NCBI GenBank assembly: GCA_027604505.1
Contig: JADIIX010000148.1
Location: 1-53,620, forward strand
Direction: 5' to 3'
Source of the DNA: Gonapodya sp. JEL0774
Taxonomy: Eukaryota > Monoblepharomycota > Monoblepharidomycetes > Monoblepharidales > Gonapodyaceae
DNA: 53,620 nt
Position numbers and translations under genes: made by a program. Shown one piece after another: positions 11,620 to 22,283 of the stretch; the stretch's first letter is position 1, and the number at the start of each line of letters is the position of its first letter. The notes under the pieces are model-generated. The model saw only the letters and a list, made by a program, of their open reading frames with translations. It was not told the DNA's origin and did not search any database.

Positions 11620-14237
11620 TTAACTGACAATGACATTCGGGAACCCTGGAAACAATATGTTAAAAAGAAGATGCGTGAATCGACTATTTTACTCACAAGT
11701 CATGCATTTCCTGACGCGTCCAAAACCGACAAACAATTAAAGGGGTTCTCGTTCATAAACGAAGACTCATCAACGTCAACGTTCTGAACTCAACTCACCA
11801 CGCCGCCCAATCTGACACGTCCTGCGCGGTCATAGTTGTCCCCGACTTGAAGGATTGGTAGATCGTATCGCAGCTGCGAACGGCACCGATTCCACTTGGG
11901 AACCCTAGTATCCGAAGATTAAAAAGCGCGGATTACAAAACGGGTAACGCTTTCTGAGACCCATCTCTATAGAGCGGACTGATTCGGACTTACAAGTTGC
12001 GCAACCCCTTCAAATATACGAGACAAACCATCATTGCCGTGGGAAGTATTCGAGTGAGAGGATGTGGTTTCGTTTCTATAATTGAGCACTGTCATCCTCA
12101 CCAAGAGTCCCAGTCCAGATGGTCTTGTGCAGTGACAGTCGCACCACTTGTATATGCCGAGTAGATCACATCGCACGTGCGTGACTTGCCAATGCCGTTG
12201 GGAAACCCTTCGAATGCATGCAAATATCAAGTTGAAGAGTTCGTGAGCAATCGGAAAGCGGAGTTGGGGGCATCGCTCTCAATCCAGCGATCGACTTATC
12301 GGTTTTGCATGACCTACAGCCCAAGTAGCGAATGGGATTTCATCGTATTTTGAGTGAAGTCTTCCTCAATATTACACAACCATCCAACGCTGCCGAGATT
12401 GGACTCACCAAGCTTCCCAATCCTGATAATCCGAAACCGTCACCGCACCCACACCGCCCGCGATGTATGCTGCGTAGATGCTATCACAAGTACGTTGCAC
12501 CGTTGTGGGAGTTTGAACACCTGCGACGGGAGTCAAGGTTGCGGAGGTGGAATCTTGAGCTGATTCCGCGGCCAAGTTATTTGGGAGAACCGCTGTGCTT
12601 GTGAGTGTCGGGATTCCAGATGAGATGGTATTCGTGCGCGTAGTAATGGTCTTCAGCTTCTTGGTTTTGGTGGTCTTGACGGGTTTGGGTCTGGTGGTTA
12701 CGACCGAGTCCAAGAGTGTTGATTGGACTTGAGGTAGCGCAGCGTTTGTAGGTGTGGAAAGGAATGATGGTGCTATTGTAGTCGTTTTTGGAAGAGAAGG
12801 GACTGTCGTCGTACTGGAGGGTAGTGCGGGGACAGTCGTCGTACTCCTAGGTGGTGCAATTGTTTTTGTGGTCGTTGGTGGTTGTGGTGGAGTCACGGTG
12901 GTTGTCAGACGTGCTGGTACCGTTGTGGTGGTTGTCACGCGTGCTGCTATGGCAGTGGAACTTGTACTTGTCATGACCGGCAACCCTGTATCGGCGGCAA
13001 ACGAAATTCCTGCCGCTTTCATAGGGTTCGCGTACTGTGCTGGGTCTGTTACGTCACCCGACACTCCCGTGGGCGGAATGTGCAAGAAAGTGAGCCACGA
13101 CACGCCCTGCTGTTCCATGAATTTGGTGAGCGTCGTGTCTTGGCCGCCGTTGGGAGAGGTGGGGCTGGTAGCCGACGCAAATTCGGTGAGAACGACGTTG
13201 TAACCAGCTTTGATGAGAGCTGCAGCAGCGTCGGAGGCACCTTGAGCTCCCCAGTATCCTAATTTGGAGAAAGGCAAGGTGACGTGGGTTTCGATCGGAC
13301 AGTATCTCACTGCCGTGACATCACCACAGCATCGTGACCTCACCATGAATTGCCACTGCCTCATTGGTAAAAATGTGAGTTGCATTGTTGAAGACCAGTG
13401 TCTTGAATGCTTGAAGATCCTGGACTGCTCCTGCCGCGCTGGATCCACCTCCGATACTTGCGTACGTCATGAGGAGCACCGGAGTACTTGGAGCCTCGGA
13501 GCGGATAATCTTGTAGCAATCGGCCATCATGTTGATTGCGCCAGGAGATTGAGTCGAGGTGCTGTACGGTGGACCCCACTGGACGGGCTCGTTGTGGATT
13601 TCGAAGAGAACGTGAGTCTCAGCAGCGTATCGTTTGGCGTAGAAGGACCAGAAGTCGCGAGCATATTGAAGGCTAAACTTTCCATTGTTCGCACTGTTAG
13701 CTATGAAGCCGATATTTGTGAAGGTGTCACGGAGGGGAATTGGGGTGGGCAACAGCCAACATTATGCAGGAAGACCAATGCAGACATGAAAAAACCAATA
13801 CGAGCAAATCATAGACCATTAAAAAACGAAGGAGAACTTCTTAATGCTCATTGTCCGCTTGTCAGCGACTCTTGCACGTACTTACCCAACACAATGACGA
13901 CATACATGTTTGCCGCCTTGGTGCTGGCTACGATACTGTCAACCCTGCTTGCAGCATACCCTGGCTTGTTCCCCGTTCCAGCGGGGTAGTTCGGATCGAA
14001 TGTCTCCGCGTACAGGTGCACCGCATTGAAGTTGTAGGTGAGCATGTTGGCGATCTGAGCAGCAGGGACCGCGGGCGTCCATTCTGTGGAGGTGAAGGGA
14101 CCTCGCAGTGGTACGCCGGTGTCAGAGACGAAAGTCTTGCCGTTGAGCCTTGGACGGCCGCGATCGGCATACACCGACGGTGAGGGGACTACGAGTGCCA
14201 CAATCGCGGCGATGGGGAGCCAAGTGAGGAGCTTCAT
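11620..14237 (-). CDS. Secreted GH5-type cellulase/glycanase with Ser/Thr/Pro linker and tandem Cys/Trp modules
   Basis: Exons 14237-13886, 13700-13344, 13258-12409, 12313-12300, 12207-12102, 12007-11994, 11904-11799, 11710-11697 and 11645-11620; phases close at the TAA (about 612 residues). The Met at 14237 begins a good signal peptide (MKLLTWLPIAAIVALVV); an upstream Met at 14303 would add 22 residues. The catalytic domain shows FEIHNEP (acid/base Glu) and VVLTEFA (nucleophile Glu), plus IHGYWG, as expected for clan GH-A, family GH5-like. Endoglucanase or mannanase activity is inferred from the family. A Thr/Pro/Val-rich linker (SSTTTVP, TTTTTVPAR) leads to three modules like those at 1243-1891 and a short tail (FPNVIVS). 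The first micro-exon (12300-12313) has an AT instead of GT donor. Head-to-head with a second GH5 copy at 15381. Confidence 0.8.
11697..11710 (-). other. 14-nt micro-exon of module C
   Basis: GAAATGCATGACTT between an acceptor (cgcgtcag) and gtgagt. Reads W-K-C-M-T-W and puts the terminal exon (FPNVIVS, stop) in frame. Confidence 0.8.
11994..12007 (-). other. 14-nt micro-exon of module B
   Basis: GGGTTGCGCAACTT between an acceptor (atttgaag) and gtaagt. Reads W-G-C-A-T-W across both junctions. Confidence 0.8.
12300..12313 (-). other. Candidate 14-nt micro-exon with altered donor
   Basis: GTCATGCAAAACCG after a normal acceptor (gctgtag) encodes W-S-C-K-T like its paralogues. The following intron begins ATAAGT instead of GTAAGT, and the last exon base is G where the others have T, so the junction codon would be GGG (Gly), not TGG (Trp). 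Confidence 0.5.
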
Positions 14238-14303
14238 GGCGACGGCCCCACGTTTGCGGCGAGAAGCAACTGAGGTGAGAACCGTGATGGATCGATTGCT
14301 CAT

Positions 14304-15380
14304 AAGCCACCAGGAACGGGACCCTTGTGCATTGTAAAGGGATGTACCTCGGGAAAACTAAGTTTGGTGTCCTCACTCTTGGCTCCGCTGGCTAATGTGG
14401 GGTAAACAGCATAAACAACAAGGGGTAAAACAGTCCGAGCACTATCTGAAAACCATGTACTTTTGCTACACTTACCACAATCTCTGTGGAGGGACCGGGA
14501 GCATGAGATCACGGTGCCGGCACGCGGTGTGGCTCGAGTGCGGCAAGGCGAGCGCCGTATGGTACACTACATATATGTATATGGTATGTTGCCTGGTTTT
14601 GTAAGCTGACAGTGGAAAATGCTGTAAAGTGCTGTGATGGGACTCGTGTTTAATACTTGGCACGGCTATTCTCCGTTTCTCTGTCTGATTTCCACAATGC
14701 TCCCATAACGCTCTTTGACGCACACAACAAAACATTATGAGCGATGTCTTGTTAGCGCTAAAAAGACAACCCTACCTCACGTAAACCCCCGAAAGTTCGG
14801 TCCGCGCAGGTAACCGTTGAAGCGCAACCTGGAGCGGGCAAAATAATGGTCAAATCAGTTTGCCGGATACCCGCTCAGTCAGTACCCACAGACTTCTTAG
14901 CCTGGACTGCCGGCTGGATGTTGTTCGCCCGTCTTATCCCCAGATTCGAAACTTGTTTGCTTTTGTTTACTTCCCGCGGTAGCAGGACTCTTTTAAGCCA
15001 AGTATACGCCCATGATAACACATGTTTGTATTGGTGGCAACCATTTGCAATCTGATGCAACCTAGAAAGCGTTGGCAATGTTTACATGGAAGTACCTGAT
15101 CACCACCCACTGTCTCCCGCTCCGCAACATTGCATAATAACCAGCATAACCAGCTCCCCCATGATAAACCTACATTAGATGTGTCTTTAAGCTGTGATTG
15201 AATGCCGACATCATTCGACGCAGTCTGTTATACATGCATGCGCCGGATTCTTGGAGAGGTAAACTTTGGAACCCGCCGATTTGTCATCTTCCGACATCCT
15301 CCGTTTTTGCTCCCTGACATAATCGCCGTCAAGATCGTCACAATAAAAGCCCACCCCAACATGTGATTGCCATCGTAACG
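14304..15380. other. Divergent promoter region of the GH5 pair
   Basis: About 1.1 kb between two head-to-head starts. Small open frames (14395-14604, 14846-15055) have no support. I see no clear TATA or repeated operator-like element; the shared position suggests co-regulation is possible but this is inference. Confidence 0.45.
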
Positions 15381-16554
15381 ATGTCCGTTCGCCTTTCACC
15401 TCTTTCAAAAGTCCTCCTGACAGTCTCGATCGCGATTGCTTTGTTGGTTGCCGGACCGACAGAGGGAGCCCGCGGTCGTCCCAAACTCAATGGCAAGACC
15501 TTCGTCTCTGACACCGGTGTACCATTGCGTGGACCTTTCACCTCCACCGAATGGACTGCCGCAGTTCCGGCGGCTCAGATCGCCAACATGAAGAACTACA
15601 ACTTCAACGCCGTGCACCTGTACGCGGAGACCTTCGATCCCAAATATCCCGGAGCTGGAACCGTGAACAAGCCGGGATACGCCGCGAGTCGGGTGGACAG
15701 TATTGTGGCTAGCACCAAAGCGGCGAACATGTATGTCGTGATTGTTCTGGGTGAGTGATGGAGCTCATTCAATTGTTCCCACTCGAAACTCTTTAATGAT
15801 GGATTTCCCATTTCACTTCAGCCAACGGCGCCAACAACGGAAAGTACAACCTCCAATACGCCCGTGACTTCTGGTCCTTCTACGCCAAACGATACGCTGC
15901 TGAGACTCACGTTCTCTTCGAAATCCACAACGAGCCCGTCCAGTGGGGTCCACCGTACAGCACCTCGACGCAATCTCCTGGTGCAATCAACATGATGGCC
16001 GATTGCTACAAGATTATCCGCTCCGAGGCTCCAAGTACTCCGGTACTTCTCATGACCTATGCCAGCATCGGGGGTGGAACGAGTGCAGCTGGTGCCGTTG
16101 CAGACCTCAAGACCTTCAAGACCTTAGCTTTTGGCAATGCGAACCAAGTTTTTACAAATGAGGCAGTCGCAATTCATGGTGAGTGCTGTCGAGGGGAGCG
16201 ACGTCTTGAAGGACGTGATTATACCTTTCGAAACTCATTTACTATGAATTCTCCTACTACGCACTCTTATTAGGATATTGGGGCGCTCAAGGTGCCTCCG
16301 ACGCCGCCGCGGCTCTCATCAAAGCTGGTTACAACGTCGTTCTCACCGAATTTGCCGCGGCTACCAGCCCCACCTCTCCCAACGGCGGCCAAGACACGAC
16401 GCTCACCAAATTCATGGAACAGCAGGGCGTGTCGTGGCTCACTTTCTTGCACATTCCTCCCACGGGAGTGTCGGGGGACGTAACAGACCCAGCACAGTAC
16501 GCGACCCCCATGAAGGCGGCAGGTATCTCGTGGAAGGCTGACCCTGGTCTGTAG
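15381..16554 (+). CDS. Secreted GH5-type glycoside hydrolase, single domain
   Basis: Three exons 15381-15750, 15822-16178 and 16274-16554 (335 residues), all phase-consistent. Signal peptide MSVRLSPLSKVLLTVSIAIA; an earlier Met at 15363 is possible. Catalytic domain nearly identical to the copy at 11620-14237: GKTFVSDTGVPLRGPFTSTE, FEIHNEP with the catalytic acid Glu, VVLTEFA with the nucleophile Glu. It ends right after the catalytic domain (SWKADPGL, TAG), with no linker or modules. Exon 2 is 357 nt in both copies and intron positions match, so the pair arose by an inverted duplication; gene conversion is possible. Expected to be secreted and to cut beta-linked plant or wall polysaccharide (family knowledge). 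Confidence 0.85.
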
Positions 16555-17062
16555 TACGGGACACGCACCTGGGAGGAGAGAAATGTTGTGTAGTCAGAGT
16601 CTCGGCGTTGATCGTCGATAATATATTTACCCCCTCACTTGAGTTTCAGATGGCCTCTTGGAATCTGATGCCAAATATTGCACCGCGCAAATGACCTATA
16701 TTTGGAGAATTCAAAGTGCTTCCAAAAACGATAAACTAATATGCCTACGACGAAAGCTCCGCTCGAATAATTCCCAAGCTCGTATCAACTACCTCCACCC
16801 CAATATTTCGATCAGCATCATCGGAGGTAGCATCCCCCAGAGTCATTACGACTGCATTCTCAAGTTCATTCCCATTATGCAAGGGATATGAGGGCGACCT
16901 TGTCCCCTTAGTCACAGCGAACATTTTCCAAATGACAGAAGCAGAACTGTCCGCCACCCAATCAACCAACGGATCCCCAACCTCCGGGAAAAGTTCCGGC
17001 TCAACGATACTGTCATACAGGCGCTGAATCAGACGAGCCGCCGCTGCGAAGAGTCCAATTGT
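16555..17062. other. Intergenic, convergent 3' ends
   Basis: No gene seen. Open frames here are short and without motifs. Confidence 0.5.
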
Positions 17063-19477
17063 TCAATCAGCTCTGGGGAAGAGGCTCTCATCAAAATTAT
17101 GGTGCAGCTCACCAGTAGCCCTCACCACCTTGAACGACCTTATTGCTTCAGTAACGGTATCTACTTGCGCACGAGTTTGCTCGAGGAGCTGTAAAATAGC
17201 ATGATCAAGCTCTGTCACAGGAAGACTTCGTTCCGGACGGGAGTACAGCGTCGGATGGCCGCGAAGACTTTCCTTCAATGCGAGTAGCAAGGGGATGAAG
17301 GCGATACCAACTTATATAATAATAGAAATACAAAATTAAGAAAAGACACTTCTGCAATCCTTTTGCACAACTCACCAAGGAAACCCCAACCGTAGAATGA
17401 AGTCTGGCTCAACTCGTCCTGCCCGTGGAGGACAGTAAACTCATTCAGTGCCGAGATTGCAGTCGTCACATGTTCTAGACACAAGACAAATGCTGGACTT
17501 GCAATCCACGCTTTGATGAATCGAGGTGCTTCTCGATAAGGAATCCTCTCGAACTGGGCCGATGTCTGGGTCTGTGTAAAGACCAACGAGGAGCCAGCTG
17601 TATTCCAGAATCCGCAGACACAATGGTATTGAATGAAGAGCGAGTATGCCCATGGTGTTTGAACAATTATTGAAGGAGGCCCACTCGAAGAAGTTGTTGG
17701 TGAATCGTGAGGGAGGCCAAGCACAGCTAAGAACCGTCCATACCATGTCCGAAGGACACGTGCAACCTCCGTGTACGCCTGGTGTGATGGGTTTCTGCGC
17801 TGGAAACATTCGCGGGGTTCAATTTGGAACCGCAAGTTTCCATTAGTTCAAAGAACAAACGATACGCACATATTCCAAAACCAATCCAAAGCAGTGAACG
17901 TTCAATGCGACGGACAACGACAAGACTCCCACCGAACCCCATCTGGTTGTTTCGAGTGGCCATGACGTGGTATCAAAGAAGAGATGAGCAGAAGGTTCTA
18001 TGAGGGGCACCTGACTATCAAGAATGATAGAAGTAGATTTTGCGATGTCGAAATTGGATGACCATAGAAATTCGTGACATGGACTAATGTTGGGAGTGTT
18101 AGCACCTCTATGGGATCAACAGCCCCTCATGCAGTTCACTCGTAAACGGAACGACTCACAGAGGCAACAAGTCCAATTCTGCATTCGGCAGGCGGCATGG
18201 TCGCAGAATTCCGGCAGAAATCATCCGTTCAAAGTAGGATACGTACCAAATCGTACGTCGGCGTTCTTCTTCTTCAATCCAGTCATGGCTTCCAAACAAT
18301 GAGCTCTGCGCCGGCTTGAATACGGCAGCGTCTGCGGAAGCAAGCATGGTGCGTGAAGTGGTAGTACATTCAGAGAGAATGGATTCGATCGGGTCGAGAT
18401 AAACTTCAGGTACGACGAGAAGCAACGTGTGGAACAGAGTATGCAAGGAATCGAGGTTGGGAAGAGAGGCACGAAGCTGTGGAATAGCTCTAGCTAGTCG
18501 TTTTCGAAGTGAGTGTTTGTGTTGTGAGCGAAAGGAGGGTGAAGGGTGGTAGCGGCAGCCGAGATTGAGCATACTGGATTCCGAACGCCAGGTGAACTGA
18601 GTGTACAACATTTTGGTATCCAAACTAACAGGAATAGGCCGTACCTCAAAACTAAGAGTTTATTGCTCGCCCGCCCTGCAGTGAAGAACCGTTCTTTGTG
18701 AAGGATCGGGAATGTGGGTGAGATCTCAATAAAGTATAGATTGAGGAGCTCGTTGCACTCAAAAACGTCGGGTAGGGGAGGAAGGTCGTGATTACTGTCA
18801 AGTGTTCGAATGGCGAGTGGACTCGGTTGATGGTGTGCAAATATCTGATTTGGGCTCGCGTAGGCAAAGTAAAGGAGAGTTTCGAGTGGCAGAGTATCAC
18901 CCCCGGGCAAGCTACCAAGCCCGATGCGCTTCTCCCAACCATGGCGTGACAACTCAATGGGGAACTCGTTGCCGTCCTGGAATATCTGCGCAGGACTCTG
19001 ACCCCAATGAAAATCAGGTGGCTCCAACGATCCCGCTGAGTTTGCCTGACTATCGAGATCCTCGTCAGTTCCCTCACGATCCGATACAAATCCCGTTGAC
19101 TCATAGATACTAAGAGGTTTGTGTGAGGAGTTTGGAGTATTTATCAGAGTGAGAAGACCAAGTCCATGTTCGAGAGTCTCAGGATCCCGGGAAAAATATG
19201 AGGCGTCTTGAGGAAGAAAGTCTATATTGATATTCCGATCCCGTGTTTCTGCTTTCTGGTACTGGGGAGCCGATGTCATATTCAGTTGATGTCGAGCGTG
19301 AGTGTTTCGGAGTCGCTTCCGCGGCTTGGGCGGGGGCAGCGACTGGCCGATTGGGTCGTTGTCATTCTTGGGATGTACGCCGAGTAGATGTTCTAGTCTT
19401 GCTATGCGGTCAGTTGCTCTGTTGGAATCAATATCCAATTGCGAGTCAATGTAGCACAGATTCTGGTTTGGATCCAT
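17063..19477 (-). CDS. Fungal-specific transcription factor (Fungal_trans domain)
   Basis: Five exons in phase: 19477-18645, 18573-18160, 18083-17870, 17799-17376 and 17310-17063, about 710 residues. The N-terminus carries a linker-like heptad stretch (RIARLEHLLGVHP) that normally follows a Zn2Cys6 cluster, then a disordered acidic region, then the middle homology region: LLNLYFIEISPTFPILHKER, a join giving LLVLSMLNLGCRYHP, EEERRRTIWYVSYFERMISA and LEYRRNPS. The C-terminal half is hydrophobic and helical, as in this family (SFYGWGFLGVGIAFIPLLLA). The cluster itself is not visible: only what looks like its last Cys (NLCYID) remains at residues 6-9. A nuclear regulator is expected from the family; targets unknown. 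Without the cluster it may not bind DNA in the usual way. Confidence 0.75.
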
Positions 19478-20187
19478 AATGTCTCACCGTTCCTGTTTGT
19501 GATGTCTTATTCGACGCCGTTCCGTGGGTCTTTCGTGGTTTTCGGTCATTGTATAGTTCTGTTTCTGTTTCGATTTGTGTTCTGTTGGCTGCAATTTCGA
19601 TTCTTCCACCCCTGAGGAATAGGTACAGCGGCATGCTCATCTCAGCAGGTCTGCGCAAGCAGCACAAAAAGTCATGTAGCACATACGAATAAAACAATTC
19701 TTTATTGAAATAAGCAGTCAAAGCACAATTTGCCATATCGATGATGGAGACCTCCGGGTGAACACGCAGCTTGGGGGTCTCTAGTTGTCTCCCGTACTCA
19801 AACATCAGAGGACATATTGGAGCTTTGATATGCCGATTCGAGGCCAAGATTAGCTCCGCAGCAACTTGCTATATGAATTCTAGTTGCATGCGCCACCTCA
19901 TGCCTGCTTGTCGTGATTTTGCCATAAGCGATGGCAGTTAGCAATCCGTATAACTCCTCTATTATGAGTGTTTATCTATTGCAATCAAATGTGAAAACGC
20001 CAGAATCTATACCAAGTGCATTCACTGCGCACTTCAACCGACAAAAGAGGTTAACAGCTTTCCCGCGAGTGTTCGTATCTACATTGTCACCGCAGACCGT
20101 CCGGGCCCACTGATATCATGTTAATAGTCAATTAATCCGGCCTGCGGATTATCGCTTCTAGATCTTGATGTCTCCTGGACTTTCGCA
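19478..20187. other. Upstream region of the transcription factor
   Basis: On the minus strand a Met at 19549 opens a short basic peptide (MTENHERPTERRRIRHHKQ) that looks like the usual lead-in to a Zn2Cys6 cluster, but it reaches a donor-like gtgaga only about 25 nt before the next acceptor-like site, too short for an intron. No exon with the Cys pattern was found in the rest of the region. Confidence 0.4.
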
Positions 20188-21362
20188 TTAGTTGGCATGG
20201 CAGACATGAACAGGTTGGGACCAAGACGAGGTCCGCGGTGGAGGATTGACGATAAGTTGCGGCTGAGGTTTCGTGCAGTCATCCAGTGGCTGAGATTGTG
20301 GGAATTGCAGTTGGTGTTCAATTGTTGGTGGAGAAGTAAAGTGGGACCCACACACTCCGCAAGGAATTGCTGACGCAGCTGAGGATGATCGCACATTAGA
20401 GATAGTGTTTCCAAAAGGTGGACACGGCAGGGGACGTGGAATGAGACAAGTCTGTGGGGGCGGCACAGATCGACAACGTCCAAGGGAAGCTGTGCGTCCA
20501 AACTCTTCTGCAAAGTACCTCCGTGGCGGAACTTGCGACCTTTCCAAGTTGTCAGGTGAGACAACTTTCCGAGGTCCGGTGTCACTTTGAGCACGGCGAT
20601 GGGACTCAATGGTAAAACGGCGAGCTGAAGTACCAAGAGCGAAACTATTCAAGTTCGCAGGATGAACTGTCGCTATGGTAGTTCGGTCTAGCTCGTTCAA
20701 GGTGGTGACGTCCGTCTCAACGCGAGCTAAGGTCACACTTGTCATAGAGCGGAAATTTCGAGTCGTGATAGTGTCTGATGACGAAGTCGTGGATGAGGAT
20801 GACGCGCGGTGATGTGAGCGTCCCACAGAGTTCTTGTGGTGGTGTGATGCCAACGATGAGGGACTTTTCCCGTCCTTGGATTGTGGAATTTGCGCAGCTG
20901 GCGGTAGCTGACTCTTGTGGGTGTCAGGCTCGGATAGTGAACTGGATCCGGATGTGACAGAATTGACGAGGGTAAGGGAACTGACAGGTGTATACGGGAT
21001 GTCCTCGTCGGAGTCGGAGGAGATGAAGGTGACCTGATTTTCCGACGACAACAGTGGGCGTTTTAGGCTTAAAAATCTGGGGAGAGTGGTCACGACGGGT
21101 GTGTGTGGGCTCATGGATGATGCTTGTGCTAACGGCGGGTTTCCTACATTGAAGGCCGTCTTGAAAGAGTTTAGGAGTCGGAAAAGAAAGCTCAACTCCA
21201 CTCACGTATTTCGGAGCATATCCATCTGTCACCATCCTCTCCCTTGTGTTCCCTATTCCTGGGCGGACCTCTTGAAACGGTGACCATGATGTTTTCCTCC
21301 GGAATGCCGATATCGTCCCTTGCAGCGCGCCGTTTGACTTTCGACAAGAAATCTCCAATCAT
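20188..21362 (-). CDS. Ser/Pro-rich disordered protein, paralogue 1
   Basis: Two exons, 21362-21206 and 21143-20188, phase 1 join, about 370 residues. The first exon is compact and basic (MIGDFLSKVKRRAARDD). The second is low-complexity: DSDEDIPYTPVSSL, runs of Ser/Thr, His/Ser stretches and a Pro-rich C-terminal half (CLIPRPLPCPP). No catalytic motif or TM segment. Closest relative in the window is the gene at 22284-23538, which shares the S-K-[VL]-K-R-R exon, the intron position and phase, and the Y-[TR]-P-V-S motif. Could be a scaffold or a polarity/signalling adaptor, but no function can be claimed. Confidence 0.6.
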
Positions 21363-22283
21363 GATACAGTGCGAGACAAGGAAGGTCGGGAAGACAGAGA
21401 GGGAAGCGTGCAAGCACGATCGATGTTTGTCCACTTTACTCTGTGGAGATTCGGTGCAACGAGCGCACGATGGTTCAGCGGCTTGCTCATTTCGTCAGCT
21501 TTGAGAAAAACTCGATGTGGATCCTCTGGATCCTGATAATAATGAACTGGCCGAGAACCAAATACATTGCGCCCCCAGACAATCCAACCTCCGCGATCCG
21601 CTGCCTAGTCAGAGTAGCGTCTCGCACTCCATTGCATTTTTTCAGGTCAAAGTAATTTCGCGCCAATTGCAGTGACTCTTTCCCGATTCCATCCGGCATG
21701 TTCAACGTGAAACTGTGATATTCATTCCGATGGAAGTGAAGCCACAGCACCGCCCTCAGGAAGCCACAAAAGCCAAATCTTCCCAAGCGCGAAGTTCAAT
21801 GTTTCGTATATTGAGCAACGACAGATATAACCTGTGATAGTGGCTGGCTCCTTGTTTGATGTTGTTGCTTCAAAGGTGACATTCCAAAGAATACTCTATC
21901 ACTTCACCAAAACTGGCTTCTGTTGGATCACTGAAAGTACTGCGATATTACAAATAGTGAACTACTAAACAACTTTGCAGGAATTACAGGAAAGGGGAAG
22001 TCAAATGGGAGAGTAAATGCAGGTCTATGTCTACAGAATGTTCCACTCTTGCAAATCGATTGTAAAAGAAAGGGAAGACTTTTTCAAAGCAAAGAGCATC
22101 TTGTCACGCATTGTCCCAAGAACCGTACGTCGTCCACCCGCCGTTTTGGGATGCAGGAGGAGTCGAGCTGATTGTCCCCATTCAAGCACGACTGATTCCC
22201 AACAGTCTCACAACTTCAATCATTCCACACACAGCTCTCCGTGCTTTCTCACCACTTCCGTTTACATCCTCCTTCGAGATGCT
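21363..22283. other. Intergenic between the two paralogues
   Basis: No supported gene; short overlapping open frames only. Confidence 0.5.

Larger units (their letters stand above)
11697..12495 (-). repeat. Three tandem Cys/Trp modules at the end of the GH5 enzyme
   Basis: Module A is the end of exon 13258-12409 (RTCDSIYAAY, SDYQDWEAW). Module B is exon 12207-12102 (FPNGIG, TCDVIYSAY, DHLDWDSW) with micro-exon 12007-11994 after it. Module C is exon 11904-11799 (FPSGIG, SCDTIYQSF, DVSDWAAW) with micro-exon 11710-11697. Exons B and C are both exactly 106 nt and start GG-TTY-CCN and end TG, identical in design to the plus-strand gene. Confidence 0.8.

Noticed and set aside
12754-13262. Long plus-strand open frames rich in Val or Cys opposite the GH5 gene
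   Set aside because: Antisense shadow of the Thr/Pro linker and catalytic exon; no independent features.
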